A stretch of DNA of 64,000 nt from Galerina marginata (lineage: Eukaryota; Basidiomycota; Agaricomycetes; Agaricales; Galerinaceae), in NCBI GenBank assembly GCA_023014335.1, contig JAECYW010000001.1, positions 3,286,001 to 3,350,000 on the forward strand. Reading direction: 5' to 3'. Numbering within the stretch: position 1 is the first letter of the stretch; each line of letters starts with the position of its first letter. The position numbers and the translations under genes were made by a program. The notes beneath the pieces were generated by a model, which ran no database searches, was not told the DNA's origin, and saw only the letters and a list, made by a program, of their open reading frames with translations. This document shows, piece by piece, positions 1 to 11,224 of this stretch.

Positions 1-874
1 AGGGCTGCCACGTTACACGGTACGTTTCTGTCAACACCTCCATCTTCTTGTTTTCTGGACTAAAGTTTTCGTTGCAGGCCGAACATTCGCGACCAACGTC
101 CCTGACCTGGATAACGACGGCATCAACTGGGAGACGTTCGTGAAGAAGCTCAACCCCGGGATTATGGAGCCTCGGAAATACGACATGCGGTATTACCCGC
201 ACAACAGCAAGCACAAAGACGGCCGCGGGTCCATGCTTCCTCCCAACATGCCTCCTCCGTCTTCATCACCCACAGCTATAACATTCCCCGAATCCGAATC
301 CGCCACGATCGACCCCTCCACCTCAAACCAGGCAGACAATAACCGGCACGCGAACCCGCCTTCGCTGGAGCGGCACACGAAGGATATGACCAACGCGTTC
401 AGCTTCCTCGAGCAGGTCCTACACGTCGAGTCTACCAAACGCGCGACGCCGCGCCGGGCGCTGTACCACAAGTTCCTCGACGAGCCGGGTGTGCCGGAGG
501 ACGACGCGTTCGTGCCGCACCGCCCGGGCGAGGGTGTATGCGAGGCGCTGCACTTCCGGGGCTCGGACGACGATGACGACGATGACGGGGCAGGGGCAGG
601 GGCAGGGGGGACGGCGCACTATGTGAAAGTGATGAAGCGATGTCTGTGCATGTCCTCGCGGCGGGAGGTCCTTGGGGAGAAGGACGAAGATGAGGTCAGT
701 CTGGACTCGGATGATGGGGAGGCCGGGGAAGACGAGGACGGGTGGTGCGGGGAGTATGTGGGGTATCCGAGAAGGGTGGAGGCTGGGGAGGGCGTGGCTG
801 TTGGGAAGCAGCCTTGTGAGTATCATCGGAATGTGAGGTTTTTTGGGGATGGGGGGTGGGAGGTTTTGTATTGA
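1..874 (+). CDS. Cdc7-like protein kinase, C-terminal part (5' end outside window)
   Basis: Probable C-terminal end of the Cdc7 (DDK) serine/threonine kinase, which with Dbf4 phosphorylates the MCM helicase to fire replication origins. The first 19 bases encode the end of an exon reading RAATLHG. A GT-AG intron (20-77) is followed by an exon reading RTFATNVPDLDNDGINW and running to the TGA at 872-874. RAATLHG resembles the KCAALHG-type segment in the last kinase subdomains of Cdc7. Farther on, FLEQVLHVESTKRATPRRAL is a subdomain XI pattern (conserved R in KRAT). It is followed by a PHRPGEGVCEALHF block that resembles the C-terminal tail of fungal Cdc7. The rest is acidic and low-complexity, with a seven-Asp run and Gly/Ala repeats. 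The catalytic core lies upstream of the window, so the kinase call rests on the tail alone. A related kinase is the main alternative. Confidence 0.65.
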   Translation, partial: GLPRYTVRFCQHLHLLVFWTKVFVAGRTFATNVPDLDNDGINWETFVKKLNPGIMEPRKYDMRYYPHNSKHKDGRGSMLPPNMPPPSSSPTAITFPESESATIDPSTSNQADNNRHANPPSLERHTKDMTNAFSFLEQVLHVESTKRATPRRALYHKFLDEPGVPEDDAFVPHRPGEGVCEALHFRGSDDDDDDDGAGAGAGGTAHYVKVMKRCLCMSSRREVLGEKDEDEVSLDSDDGEAGEDEDGWCGEYVGYPRRVEAGEGVAVGKQPCEYHRNVRFFGDGGWEVLY

Positions 875-1133
875 GTGTGTCATTAATGATGGGTGGAAGT
901 GGCTCTTGTACATGTACATAAGAGCGTATTCAAAAGGAGGATGGGTATTTCGGAACATAATCCGAATTGATGGTCTGGACGCCAAGGTTCAGAATCAGGG
1001 AGGCGATGCGCGCCAACGTTACAGAGTGCGCCACACATTCCTAAATAGTCCATTCCGTTCTCGATTCAAGTTGGCGATTCTGAGGGCTAAAAACACCCTC
1101 CAATTTAATTTACACACTCCACTTCCTTCCCAT

Positions 1134-2389
1134 TCAAACCACGAGCAGTTTTGAAGCATGTTGAAGACTTTCATAAGTTTCTGTCTGTAGATCGCGTACC
1201 ACGTCCTATAATATTAAAATAGTATTTAAGTAATAATTCGCAAGAAAAAATTGACTGTCCGCTTACCGCTGCGGGCGTGATTTTGTCAGTGAGACCCACG
1301 CCGACTCCGGCCCAAACAATAAGCCTCGAAAGATCACCAGAAGCAGCACTTTCGTCAAATTTCTTCAAGCGCTGGTCGAGATCTAAGCCATCATTGATGT
1401 CCTGGATAATATCATTAGAGATCGCCCTTGCGTCGTGCTTTGGCGGCCATCCCATCGTCCTCCCAACTTCGTCAAAAGCGAGAGTACGCGTGGTTGAGTT
1501 CAAACCTGCATTGAGGATGACCTCTTTCTTTTTCGGGCTGTATACACATTCGTCCGTGAACAGGAACCTGGTTCCAAGGGCGACGCCGTCTGCTCCCATG
1601 GTGAGAAGAGCCGCGATTTGTTTTCCTGTGGTGATTCCACCAGTCGCCACGACTAATGGACCACTTGGGACTGCGTCTAGTACGGCTTGCAACAAGGTCA
1701 GCAAAGGAGGTGCCTCTGAATTCCCGTGTCCGCCTGCTTCTATTCCTAAAATGTATCTACCTATCAATACAGCGAATCACCTCAATGGGAAATGAGCAAA
1801 CCTTGAACGACTAGGACGTCCACTTTCCACTCATTTGCGGCGCGTAGGGCATCTTCCACGGAATTGACAATCGTAAAAATGACGGTCTTGTGCTCCCGTT
1901 TAGCATCGTACTCCCGAATCTGTCTGACATACTTTCCAAGATTGACGCCGAACGCTAACCAGATAGCCACAGGCTTTTCCTCCAGAAGAGCAGGAAGACG
2001 AGGGTCCTCAGAAACCTCCGTGATCTCCAAGATCCACCCAATGAAGCCAATCCCGATTGGAACAGGCTGATCTGGGGCGATGTTCAACTTTTGTCTGGCC
2101 GAGGCCACTTGGGCTTTGAGGTGTTCCGACGATTGAAATTCTAGATGGTTTAGCTTTTGTGTATCATTGGTTAAGAATTGAAATACCTGCTCCAATGAAT
2201 CCAAATGCTCCGGCTGAGGTAACTGCGCTGGCCAGGTTGTCTGTGGCAGCAAACCCCATCGGCGCTGATAGAATGGGAACATCGATCTCTGCCGTCACAA
2301 GTCTTAGTCAATCTTTGACGGTATGTCGTCGGTGTAAGTTCGAAAAACATACTGAGTAACTTTGACAACGGGGTGTGGATCTTTTTCAT
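1134..2389 (-). CDS. Nitronate monooxygenase (2-nitropropane dioxygenase family)
   Basis: FMN-dependent nitronate monooxygenase, a TIM-barrel enzyme that oxidises alkyl nitronates such as propionate 3-nitronate. Start ATG at 2387-2389 gives MKKIHTPLSKLL. An intron follows, then an exon with the family N-terminus IDVPILSAPMGFAATDNLA and the GGFGFIG-like segment SAGAFGFIGA. Later exons give VPIGIGFIGW, the active-site region IEAGGHGNSEAPPL (catalytic His of the HG motif) and the phosphate-binding ATGGITTGKQIAALLTMGAD followed by GVALGTRFL. There are five exons. Introns at 1746-1801 and 1206-1266 have clean GT-AG borders, and the last short exon ends LQHASKLLVV and a TGA at 1134-1136. The reading frame is intact. 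The neighbouring MFS transporter lies on the same strand about 0.4 kb upstream, but no functional link is evident from sequence. Confidence 0.88.
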
Positions 2390-2799
2390 TGTAAAAGCGT
2401 GTGTCTGGCCAGAGTGAAGGTATAAGGAAGAAGTAAGCTAGATGCTTAGAAATATAGGCTTGTGGGAAACCTCAGCCTGCTGACTGATGTCAAGTTCGGT
2501 CTTCAATTCGTCATTTGATCGCCATTTATCAAGTAATGAAATTGCTGCGAACGCAGGAGCATGTCAGTATGACATTAATTATGTGTGGATTTCGGACGAT
2601 CCGTCTTCATATATTGGTATTGATAGGAACAGGACATAACGTGTGACGAAATGATGGGCGCCTATTTTATATCTAATTTAATCAAGATAATTGTGCATAC
2701 GTCATCGCTTCAAGATCAGAAGCATATAAATTAAATTTGTACAGTAGACTTCGTACTACGGTCATCTGGGTATTGAAAGAGAGCGGGAAGTTTTGGGGT
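2390..2799. other. Intergenic region upstream of the nitronate monooxygenase
   Basis: This AT-rich spacer holds the promoter of the nitronate monooxygenase and the 3' flank of the MFS gene. No ORF or repeat was recognised. It contains several A/T runs around 2650-2750. Confidence 0.5.
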
Positions 2800-4756
2800 C
2801 TATAGGGCATACTCGAACCAGGCAGAACGATCTCCCAAACCAGGCTTTTCCTGCTCCCTGGTGGAGGTCTGCCTGATTATCGCCTTTTTCTTGTTCTGAT
2901 CCAACAAATACCAGGTATTCATGGCACTAAAAACACCCATTAGGATAGAGAACGAAAGGAGGACTCTTGTAGCAAGAATGTAGCGCGGTCCGACTGAAAG
3001 AGAGCCAAGAAGCCATGTAGCTAGAATACCACCTGAATTTGTCATAATGAAACCTATGGCGATGGCAGTTGCTCGGCGGGTATAAGGTGCGGCGTTGTTA
3101 GCGCCCCACGTAGAGAGGGTTGGTGCAGCCAGGTAAGTTCCAGGAATGGAAAAGAACAGTGAGGCATATTGATATTTATGCTTCGTCAATCCTATATGGA
3201 CAAAAATAAGACAACGAATGTGAGAGCCTCGAGTCACTTACCAAGGAACATCCCGAATCCAATAATACAAAGGAGAGAAGAGAACAGTACAACTAAACCG
3301 CGGCATCGAAAGCGGTCGGAGACGTAGGCGCCGATCATTGATACTTTTTAAAAAATTCAGAACTGGAAGATAATATCATGGTCTGGGATCTACTCACGGA
3401 CAAAAGCAACCGCAAACGGAGGGACGCTCATAAGTTGTGCGCGTTCCGCTGTATATCCAAGCCCTTGAACGATGGAGGGAGTAAAGCTGGCCAATACGTA
3501 TTAGAAAAAGAATAAGCTTCGTAGAATATTCCTACTATGCCAGACCGTATAGAATAGTCCCTAAACGACAATCAGCCGAGGATCGTAAACGTAAGGAAGA
3601 GATACTGACCATCGAAAAAGAATGCAACAGCCAGTAGCCAGACCTGCGGAAGCCGGAAAGCCATTCCAACTTCTCTCCAGCTGAAGGAGTCGGAGGCTTC
3701 ATTCTTTCCTGTGGCACCGTCTTCCCTGAGCTTGGAAATGACGTATTCCTTTTCCTTCTCATCCAGGAAGCGTGCGTGGCCTGGAGTTCTGGGGAGGAGA
3801 AAAAAGGAGATGATGCCAAAGACGAACGTGAAAAGTCCTTCGAGGATAAAAATCCAGGCCCATCCAGGCCTGTCTCCAACTCGATTCATGTTTATGATGC
3901 CAAACGCAAGCAAGCCAGAGAATGCTCCTGAGATTGAAGCGGCTGAGAAAAAGGCAGATATCCTGAATGCAATTCTATTTTTAGTGGAAGCTAGAAGCGA
4001 TGGTAACGACGAAATTTACCTCCACTGAAGCTTTTGTCGAGGGTAAAAGAAGGATAAATACAACACGAGCCCAGGGAAGACACCACCTAGACACATGTAA
4101 GCGCTAGCTTGCTGTAAGAGCCGACAGCGGTCACCTTCCAAAAGACCCAAGAAAAATCGACATGCCAAGAGGCCATGATAATTATGAACTATGCCTAAGG
4201 AAGGAAATCAGAGTTGGGAGAGGGTCAAACTGACATGCACGTAACAGTGGCGAACCTTGAAGAGCGGTTACCAGTCCCCAAAGTGTAAGCATAGTGGGCA
4301 GCATCAAGTTCGGTCCTACAGCCTGCGTGGAAGTTCGATGAGGAAGATAGGAAGCGGATGAGGTAGAAACGCACTTTGAGCAAGAGGTTGGACGGGAGTT
4401 CTGCTGCAATGTAGGGGACGTATGTGACCGTCAGCGCGATACTGTACTGCTCATTGGTCATTTTGAGATCTTTTTGCATGCCAGCTATCCGTGCGTTTCC
4501 GATGTTTGAACGGTCCTGAGGTAGTCCTCTGTCAGTGTCAAAGAAATCTGATCAAGATTGCCCTACTCACCAAGAACGACAGGAGGTAGAACATGGTGAC
4601 AACTGGAAGGATATACAGGTCAAGTTTTCGCCAAACCCTCTTCCCAAGAGCTGGATCAATAGCTTTGTCGTGGACCGAAGAGGTACTGATACCACTACTC
4701 TCAGATTCATGGTGTTTCTCGGGATCCTCTGAACTGCGTGAAGAGACCTTGTCCAT
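2800..4756 (-). CDS. MFS transporter, anion:cation symporter (Dal5/allantoate permease) family
   Basis: A multi-pass plasma-membrane permease of the fungal anion:cation symporter family, whose members carry allantoate, nicotinate, biotin precursors or pantothenate. The start at 4754-4756 gives an acidic/serine-rich cytosolic head, then RKLDLYILPVVTMFYLLSFL (TM1). After an intron comes DRSNIGNARIAGM, the classic ACS signature. Later exons read TYVPYIAAELPSNLLLK, GPNLMLPTMLTLWGLVTALQG, CRFFLGLLEGGVFPGLV (the RxxLGxxEgG motif of MFS loop 4), SISGAFSGLLAFGI and WAWIFILEGLFTFVFGI. The last exon holds TM7-12, including LAAPTLSTWGANN and TRRATAIAIGFIMTNSGGI. About ten exons are separated by roughly 50-nt introns, and all the ones I followed join in frame. 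Substrate cannot be told from sequence. The stop (TAG on the minus strand) is at 2800-2802. Confidence 0.85.
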
Positions 4757-6880
4757 GATTCACAGATTTTCCTGAGGGTGAGGAGCGGTGAGGGAAGGGA
4801 AGGGAACGCAAAATATCCCGACGTAAGTCCATTAAGTTGGGATATAAAAGGGATTGGATGCTTTGGTCGTCTAGCTCACCTGCTTCTGCCTGATCGCACC
4901 GGAAAAGAACCGCAATTTCAACGCTGTGTGCGCCGAGCTTCTGGGCGCATCGGCTACGTGGCTGGTCGGATACCTTGCTTGTGGCAAAAGGGTTCATCCC
5001 TTATCATTTCTGTCTAGATAAACCCCCTCTCGAGTGCGATGATAAACCCAAATCGATACCAGCCCTTGAAATGTAGTCCAAATATAAGCGGTTACGGTTT
5101 CTAGTTCTTGACGAGACAATGACGAGATATCTTCAATTTCCTTTTGGAACCTACCTGTGAAATTTTTCGTGCATCTAGCTACAAGATCTCGGTGCAATCT
5201 TGATCCAGCCTCAAGTGCGGACATCGGATGGGCTAGTGAGAAGTCGCCTCGGTACCCCAACAGACACAATCTGATGACATCGATTTAGAACAGAATCTAA
5301 CAGTCTGGAAATCAGTCTTGGATTACGACTGACAAACCAACAACTCATCAACAAACCTGCTTTATTTCTTCACGGCATAGGCGCTCGTGCTTATCCCACT
5401 TGTAGGGCCGATATCTACAGATATCCTGGAGAACTGGCACTACATCAGAAGGCCTTGGGTGTGGAGTTGGCGATGGGTGTTCCTCGGAACGAACATCTAC
5501 GCGAGTAGCGACCATACTTTTGCATACTCACCCTCGAGGAAGGAAGGAAACTGTTGGCTTCGATGGATATTAGCGTACATCAGTATCTCCACGGATTCCA
5601 ATCCCGACGATCTTTTTTCGCACCACGTGCTGTAGGCGATCTTCTCTCAACCACATGGAACACGCAGAGCCCTTGCAGGGGTCTTTTTCCTCCTGTGAAA
5701 TACACACAAAGCTGATGAGCATGGGATCGTGCTCCCAATTGTTTTGAAGGGGTCATAAACTTGGCTACCAAGACAAGTTTGACAACACATATGTGAGTAA
5801 TAAGCGCTGTGATTCATTCACAAGACAGCTCGGATGCGCAGGATTAAAGGAAGATTTGTTTTTTATTATTATTTATTCAGCCAACCTTTTGGTCTTTCGA
5901 CGGCTCCATCGCATGGGAAAACAACACGAATATGGTTGTCGTAAATGCCTTGTAAAGTAGAAGATTAATCAAAGATGTTCCATGATAGCCGCTAAACTGC
6001 ACATTTGGAGGGATGTGCGGAGGACGACTGGATAGATGGCGCTTTCCTCCCTTTAATGATGTTGTGCTGGCTTCTCTTGGTCGTTCATGGGCTCTCGATG
6101 ATCTATCTATACACCCAAGCGGGCCCCGAAAACCTCCAACAGGTTTCTTACATATGTTTGTTGTTGGATTCGACCCCATGGAAAAGAAACTTGGAGAGTA
6201 CGATGACTGCAGTCGGGTATCTTAATAAGCCCACTCATTTTCTGAGATCTCCGAGCACTTCCATTCCAAGGAAAGTGCTGATCATCAAATGCCTTATAAT
6301 ATCTCGGTTAGTATCGACTTCTATAATGAAGATGTTGTCGCCCTAGGCGGTTGTTGTTCCCCATTTATCGAAAGATTGATATCACAGCTGTGGCGCATCG
6401 TGTTGTTCCAACGGAATTCCGGAAGAAATAGCGTGACGAAAGTTGTAAACAAGACGTTACTGGATAGTCTAACGTTGAAGACTCTTCGTAGATACTTACA
6501 ATTGCCTAGAAATAGCTGGATATATATTTGATACAATATACGACGATTTGGTCCCAAGGAAAGAGTGTGGAATTCTACTGAGTGGTTTCAGGCATGTGAG
6601 GATCTTGTCTGGTTTCCACGATCTAGGGAACGGTTAGAAAAATTGGGTCGTTGGGAAAGAGAAGATGTTCCGACCTTGGTGATTGTAACACCGTATTCCA
6701 GGTCCTGATTAAAGGTCTTGTGGGTATGAGTATCAAGCTCATACATGGACGACCCAAGAATATGCTGAAATTTGGGTCAAATTCCCTTCAAATCAGCAAA
6801 GACAAGATGATTCCACTTACCGCAGGTGAGTCGGACTGATTATCCTATAATTCCGGATTAGTAAAAAGTGCGTTCAGAAA
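4757..6880. other. 2.1-kb region without a recognisable gene
   Basis: It contains the upstream flank of the MFS gene and only short ORFs in both directions. Between 6540 and 6835 the plus strand has two protein-like stretches (for example VWNSTEWFQACEDLVWFPRS) joined by a plausible AG acceptor. No start, intact frame or recognised domain accompanies them, so they may be a decayed gene. No repeat with another part of the window was seen. Confidence 0.4.
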
Positions 6881-8586
6881 TTATAAGCATCCTACTTGTC
6901 GACGGTTTCCACCAGACGATGCGACATTTCTTTGCTGAGAATGAAACCCAGATAAATCTTGCAAACTTTCGCGAGCATTGAGTGTTGAAAGCAGACAATT
7001 CGCGTAGAGCTTAGATAGAGCAAGGTCCCATAGGAAATTACTGTTAGGTAAGTTAGTTAACTAAGTTTTCCGAATCGCAGAGAAGCTTACAGAGCAGCAT
7101 GCTAAAATATCGAGAAAAAGAAAGAATAAGTTGGTGACGCTGAGGTCCAAGAAAAAATACTGTACGGGAAGCGCTAGATAAAGATTAGTGATACCACACA
7201 GTAATCGAGAAAGTCCGGACTCACTCATGAAAAAGATCACATCTCCGAGAGCAAAAAACGCGCTTGAGGGGCCGATAAGTAAGAAGAAAAAAATATACCA
7301 AGGCCGGAGGAACTTACGTGATCATTCCTGTCTGGACGGTCACTAATCGGAAGTCGAGAAATGATCAGCAAGAAACTGTATCACTCAAGGCTCTTGAACA
7401 TACTTCGAATGATCTTTGAAACGGCATCATCTGTAGCCACGAAGCCAGTTTTTCGCTTCGACTGGGAAGGGTCAACTGGTTAAATGTGGTTTGACAGCAG
7501 GCTATTTTCTGTGATTTACGCACCAAGGTCATCACCAACACCGCCGTAATCATAATATCCGCAACCGTCGCCGAAAGGAACCATACAAGTGCTGGCCAAT
7601 GCAGTTCTGGTTTACGAGCGAATAGCTTGATCTTGACGATCAACACTGTGGTATATGTGCCACCAGCTGTCGTTTCGGTGTTAAACGTAGCGGGTTTAAT
7701 CTAGAAAAAAAGGAGCTTACCCAGCGAAACAATTGAAAGAGCGACAATAATGAGGGCGAGGATATTAGACTTGGTCAATAGTTTGATCCTCCAAGCAAAG
7801 AATATTTGGATCGGCGTGGACACCGCAACCTGGGCGGGTAATTCAAATGCTGAATTAAATGGGAAGCGGAATGCTCACCATGACGATTGGCTCTGAGAGA
7901 AGGACTGTGGTTCAGCCTCAAAACAATGCGTATTTGCGTGGACCTTACCGGCGGCGAAGACTAGAGGAATGGATAAGTAAATAAAACAGTCGAATTTGTG
8001 TGGTAATAACATACGTGTAGGAAAATACTTAGGAGGTTGACCTGGAAAATCACGAATGAAGTCATTTCTAGTATATAGAGCTTAGGCGCTACTCACCAAA
8101 TTTCTCTATAAGCGGTTCCCACATCATTGCCATATCGCAACCGGTGTTGAGAGATTCCAGAATAAAGAGATATAACACCTGTCGTTGTCGGTCGACTCAG
8201 AATCGATTATGCAAGTCACGGACTGGGTTCTTACCAGATACTTGATCCACGGTGCATCCCTCAACAGGTATGAAATAAGTCGGATTAAACATCGATGGGA
8301 GAAGATGGACTGACCTCTTGAATGTCTGGTAGTAGTGGTAGGTCTAAATGCCAATGATCGTTAATGTTCTGTACGTCAACCAACCTGGGTGCGAACCTGC
8401 ATAATCAAGATCTGAAAAAGGGTTAACAGAGAGTGTCAATGTCGATAGTTGAATAAAGATACCCCGTAAAGGATCATGTTGACGAAAACACCAATGAGCA
8501 TTGGCCCAAACCTGACCAGGGAACCCCATGAACACAGGCGCTAGACAGGAGTATTCGAGATCTTACAAAAGCTTGATGTTAGGCAT
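6881..8586 (-). CDS. DUF6534 multi-pass membrane protein
   Basis: A seven-helix-type integral membrane protein of the DUF6534 family, which is greatly expanded in Agaricomycetes and of unknown function. The chosen ATG at 8584-8586 gives MPNIKLL. A GTAAGA intron then leads to FGPMLIGVFVNMILYG, the conserved first helix. Next come small exons ending DAPWIKYL and VLYLFILESLNTGCDMAMMW, with a conserved LNTGCD-type segment. Then follow the GGTYTTVLIVKIKLF region, LVWFLSATVADIMITAVLVM and VATDDAVSKIIR, the family's usual pre-TM7 motif. The C-terminal exon carries NFLWDLALSKLYANCLLSTL and NARESL, diagnostic of the family. The gene is broken into about a dozen tiny exons with roughly 50-nt introns, so its exact model needs transcripts. 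The frame of the same exon is open upstream of the chosen start, but family members begin close to the first helix. Confidence 0.75.
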
Positions 8587-10685
8587 TGTGCTTGCGCTCA
8601 ATGGAAAATGACGCAGGGAGTATGAAAAAGGAGCACAAGGGAAAACGAAGTATTTTCGTAGCTCTTTATCTTTAGCTGCTCCTCCAGGAGGCACAAAGAA
8701 GAGAAGCCAAAAGAAGCATGGGCATTGATGGGCAACTTCGTTCTTAGGGAGGCGTCTGGAGGCGTGCACTTTCCTAGAGCTTCCTACACCGAGCAGATGC
8801 AGAGAATGGAAGGAGTTCCAGGGGGTCCCAGAATTGGACCAACGGTCATTTCATCCTCACAACAAGACATACCAACAGCTGGAAAAAAAAGCCGAAAAGA
8901 CACGGCGCCCATCTGCGGCGCTCTCACAGGGCGTCTGTCTTCTTCAATTTGAGTATGAGAAAATCTATCCCCACAGATTTGCGACCGAAAAACATGGCCT
9001 GCCATTGGCTTTCCAAGGTGGGGAGGATTTCCAGTCTGCTCGGTGCTGGAAATCTAGCAGAATACATACAAAGGTTGAGGTATCGGCCAACACGTGAAAA
9101 TATGACCTTCGGGGTATCCGAGGAGGATCAGCGAAACGCGTTGTGGCAACGGATGTACCGATGACTCGTCCTCGAAATGTCGAGGAAGACACGATCCACG
9201 TTGTAGCTATCAGTGGTACCCTTTTTGCGCCTCAAGTTCGTGAGTTCGTGGCTCAAGTACATATTGTTGAGTATTCGGAGAGTAGGCCATAGAAATTATA
9301 GGCAGAGAAGGGTCGTAAAGGCCTAAACACTGAGATCAATGAATCAATGAAATGAGAAAGGAAGATAATCTTTTGTTGTTCGTTTCTCCATTGGCCATAT
9401 TTTAAACTCCGCCTTATTACACCCAAGACCGACGGACCGTCGTGGGTTCAGCGGCTTCGACAGAAATTACGGTTGTATTAATACGAGTGAAATCCACGCT
9501 TTTAGCGCGTCCCATCGCTCGTCACGTCGATGAACATTGAACATGCCTTGAAGCTTGAAGCTTCAAGACTGGGACGTGGTGATATTTACAACTTAACGAG
9601 TATACTTGGATGTACTGATGTTACACACATACACAGCAAATAGTTTTTTGAGCCATGCTTCCCGTACGGCCTACAGTGAGCAGGACCATAGACACCGAAA
9701 ACATTTCTTGCAGCCACAAAGATTTATGGATCTGATTGCCCAGGCTACGATAATCGATTCCATTGACACCTGGACGGAGGAAAGCATCAAAAGTATTCAG
9801 GGTACCTCCATTGTAAGCCATACCATGCAGACAGAGTACTTCGAGTTCCCGGTTTCGCACTGTGAGGTCACGATCAGCACTGAAATTTTCAAATTGCCGA
9901 CAGAACAGCACTGCGGCTTCAGGAGAAACATCCAGCACTCAACAAGGCATCCATGAAGAGTAGCACTGTAGGAGGACCAAGATTCCGGAAGTGTTCCCCT
10001 GGTAAATCACAAAAAAAGTCGAAAAAAGATGAAGGATTCGGCACCTCAGTATCTTCTCTTACTGAACCTTACGATGAGTTTATAGCTGCTCGTGATCCCA
10101 GGGCCTTCATGGGGACATTCTGCGAAGCGTTCATATTGAGAAACCACAAAAAATCTCAAAAAAGCGAACACAGTTGAGAGTATCACCGAGTGTAAAAGCT
10201 AGGGTGCGCCACCTTTAATCCCCACTAAACATGTGTGCCAAATGATGCGCTTCACACCAATACGAATGCTCGAGAGGGATTAATTTTTAGATCAATCCAG
10301 TTGTCGAGGAGCCGGTTTGAAGATCGCTTTCTATTGGGTTTTGACGACTGTAAGAAGATAATTTGGTCAATCAGGTGGGAAAAAAGAGCAGAGTAAATTA
10401 GGGCATACGGTCAGGCGGGAGGATCAGAGCGTCTTTAAGACCCCAGAGATAAATTAACTCGGTGATTGTTGATGTTCGAATGTTTATGTCCTGGTGGCAG
10501 AAGGATCGAGCTAGGCCGTCGTCACTAGGCGCGTGCAGATCGTGTGAAGAGAGCGCTTGAAAGGAACAATTTGCAAAAACCTATCGTAGGAAAGAAATAT
10601 GATCAACTCGGGCTCTGGAATTCCAAACGCTTTCAGATTCTAAAAAGCCGAGCAGCCGAAGCTAAGCGAACTCTAAGCGAGGCTA
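8587..10685. other. 2.1-kb region without a recognisable gene
   Basis: This is the upstream flank of the DUF6534 gene. Only short overlapping ORFs are present, the longest at 9606-9956 (+) and 9621-9938 (-), and neither shows a domain I recognise. A perfect palindrome-like stretch built from two AAGCTTGAAGCTT-type units sits near 9549-9567. From about 10540 the sequence becomes repeat-like (CTAAGCGA units at 10662-10695) and leads into the transposon relic. Confidence 0.4.
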
Positions 10686-11224
10686 AGCGATGGCTAAGGT
10701 TGTGCGGAAAAGTGGGTACTTTTTAACCTAGGGGTCCAAATGCACCTGTTAAAAAATGTTAAAAATGTTAAAAAGTCCCCCCAGGGAGGCCAATTGGAGG
10801 GCGTGCAAACTGGCGCCAAGTAGCGACGAAGCGGTGACTGAAGCCCAATAGACCACAAAATATTTAAATCAACCTCGAAACCTCCAAAACCTCCAGAATA
10901 CCTGAATTTCTTATGCCTTTGAGGCCCATAGTCACTCAATATACGGACCGGTTTCCGATTTCAGTGGTGAATGTTCGCGGTTTTTATTACAGTTTGAGCT
11001 TGATTTCGATTCCCGGACACGGAAACACGCTTGAGCAGCTCCGCTGAGGTTTTAAACAGGCTTTGAACGTCAAATTTCTTTTTAACCAACGTTTAAAAAG
11101 TTTTTAACTTGTTATTAACAAAAATGTTATAAACATCTGTTAAAAACCCCCCCTCTAGCGGCTGATGTTATAAACTTTGTTTAAAACCTCCCTGGGACTT
11201 TTCCGCACAACCTTAGCGATGGCT
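10686..11224. mobile_element. 519-bp non-autonomous DNA transposon with TIRs and a 10-bp target duplication
   Basis: The element spans 10696-11214. Its ends are perfect inverted repeats: the left end reads AAGGTTGTGCGGAAAAGT and the right end is its exact complement, ACTTTTCCGCACAACCTT. Immediately outside, the 10-base word AGCGATGGCT occurs at 10686-10695 and again at 11215-11224, a perfect target-site duplication. The interior is AT-rich, with many GTTAAAA/TTAAC words near both ends and no ORF. A 9-11 bp duplication is usual for Mutator-like elements (hAT makes 8 bp), so a MULE-derived MITE is the likeliest class. Perfect ends and duplication suggest fairly recent insertion. The flanks (TTCCAAACGCTTTCA at 10622 and again near 11313) look repetitive too, so it may sit inside another repeat. 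Confidence 0.85.

Noticed and set aside
895..925. Palindrome CTTGTACATGTACATAAGAG after the Cdc7-like gene
   Set aside because: A short imperfect hairpin in a 3' flank; eukaryotic genes do not use such terminators, and a similar GTACATGTAC word recurs by chance near 26990.
419..985. A 188-residue minus-strand ORF
   Set aside because: It is antisense to the Cdc7-like exon and is Pro/His-rich because it mirrors the Asp-, Glu- and Gly-rich tail.
9420..9450. Possible tRNA-like palindrome (ACCGACGGACCGTCGT)
   Set aside because: There is no acceptor stem, TTCRA loop or A/B box arrangement; it is only a short palindrome.
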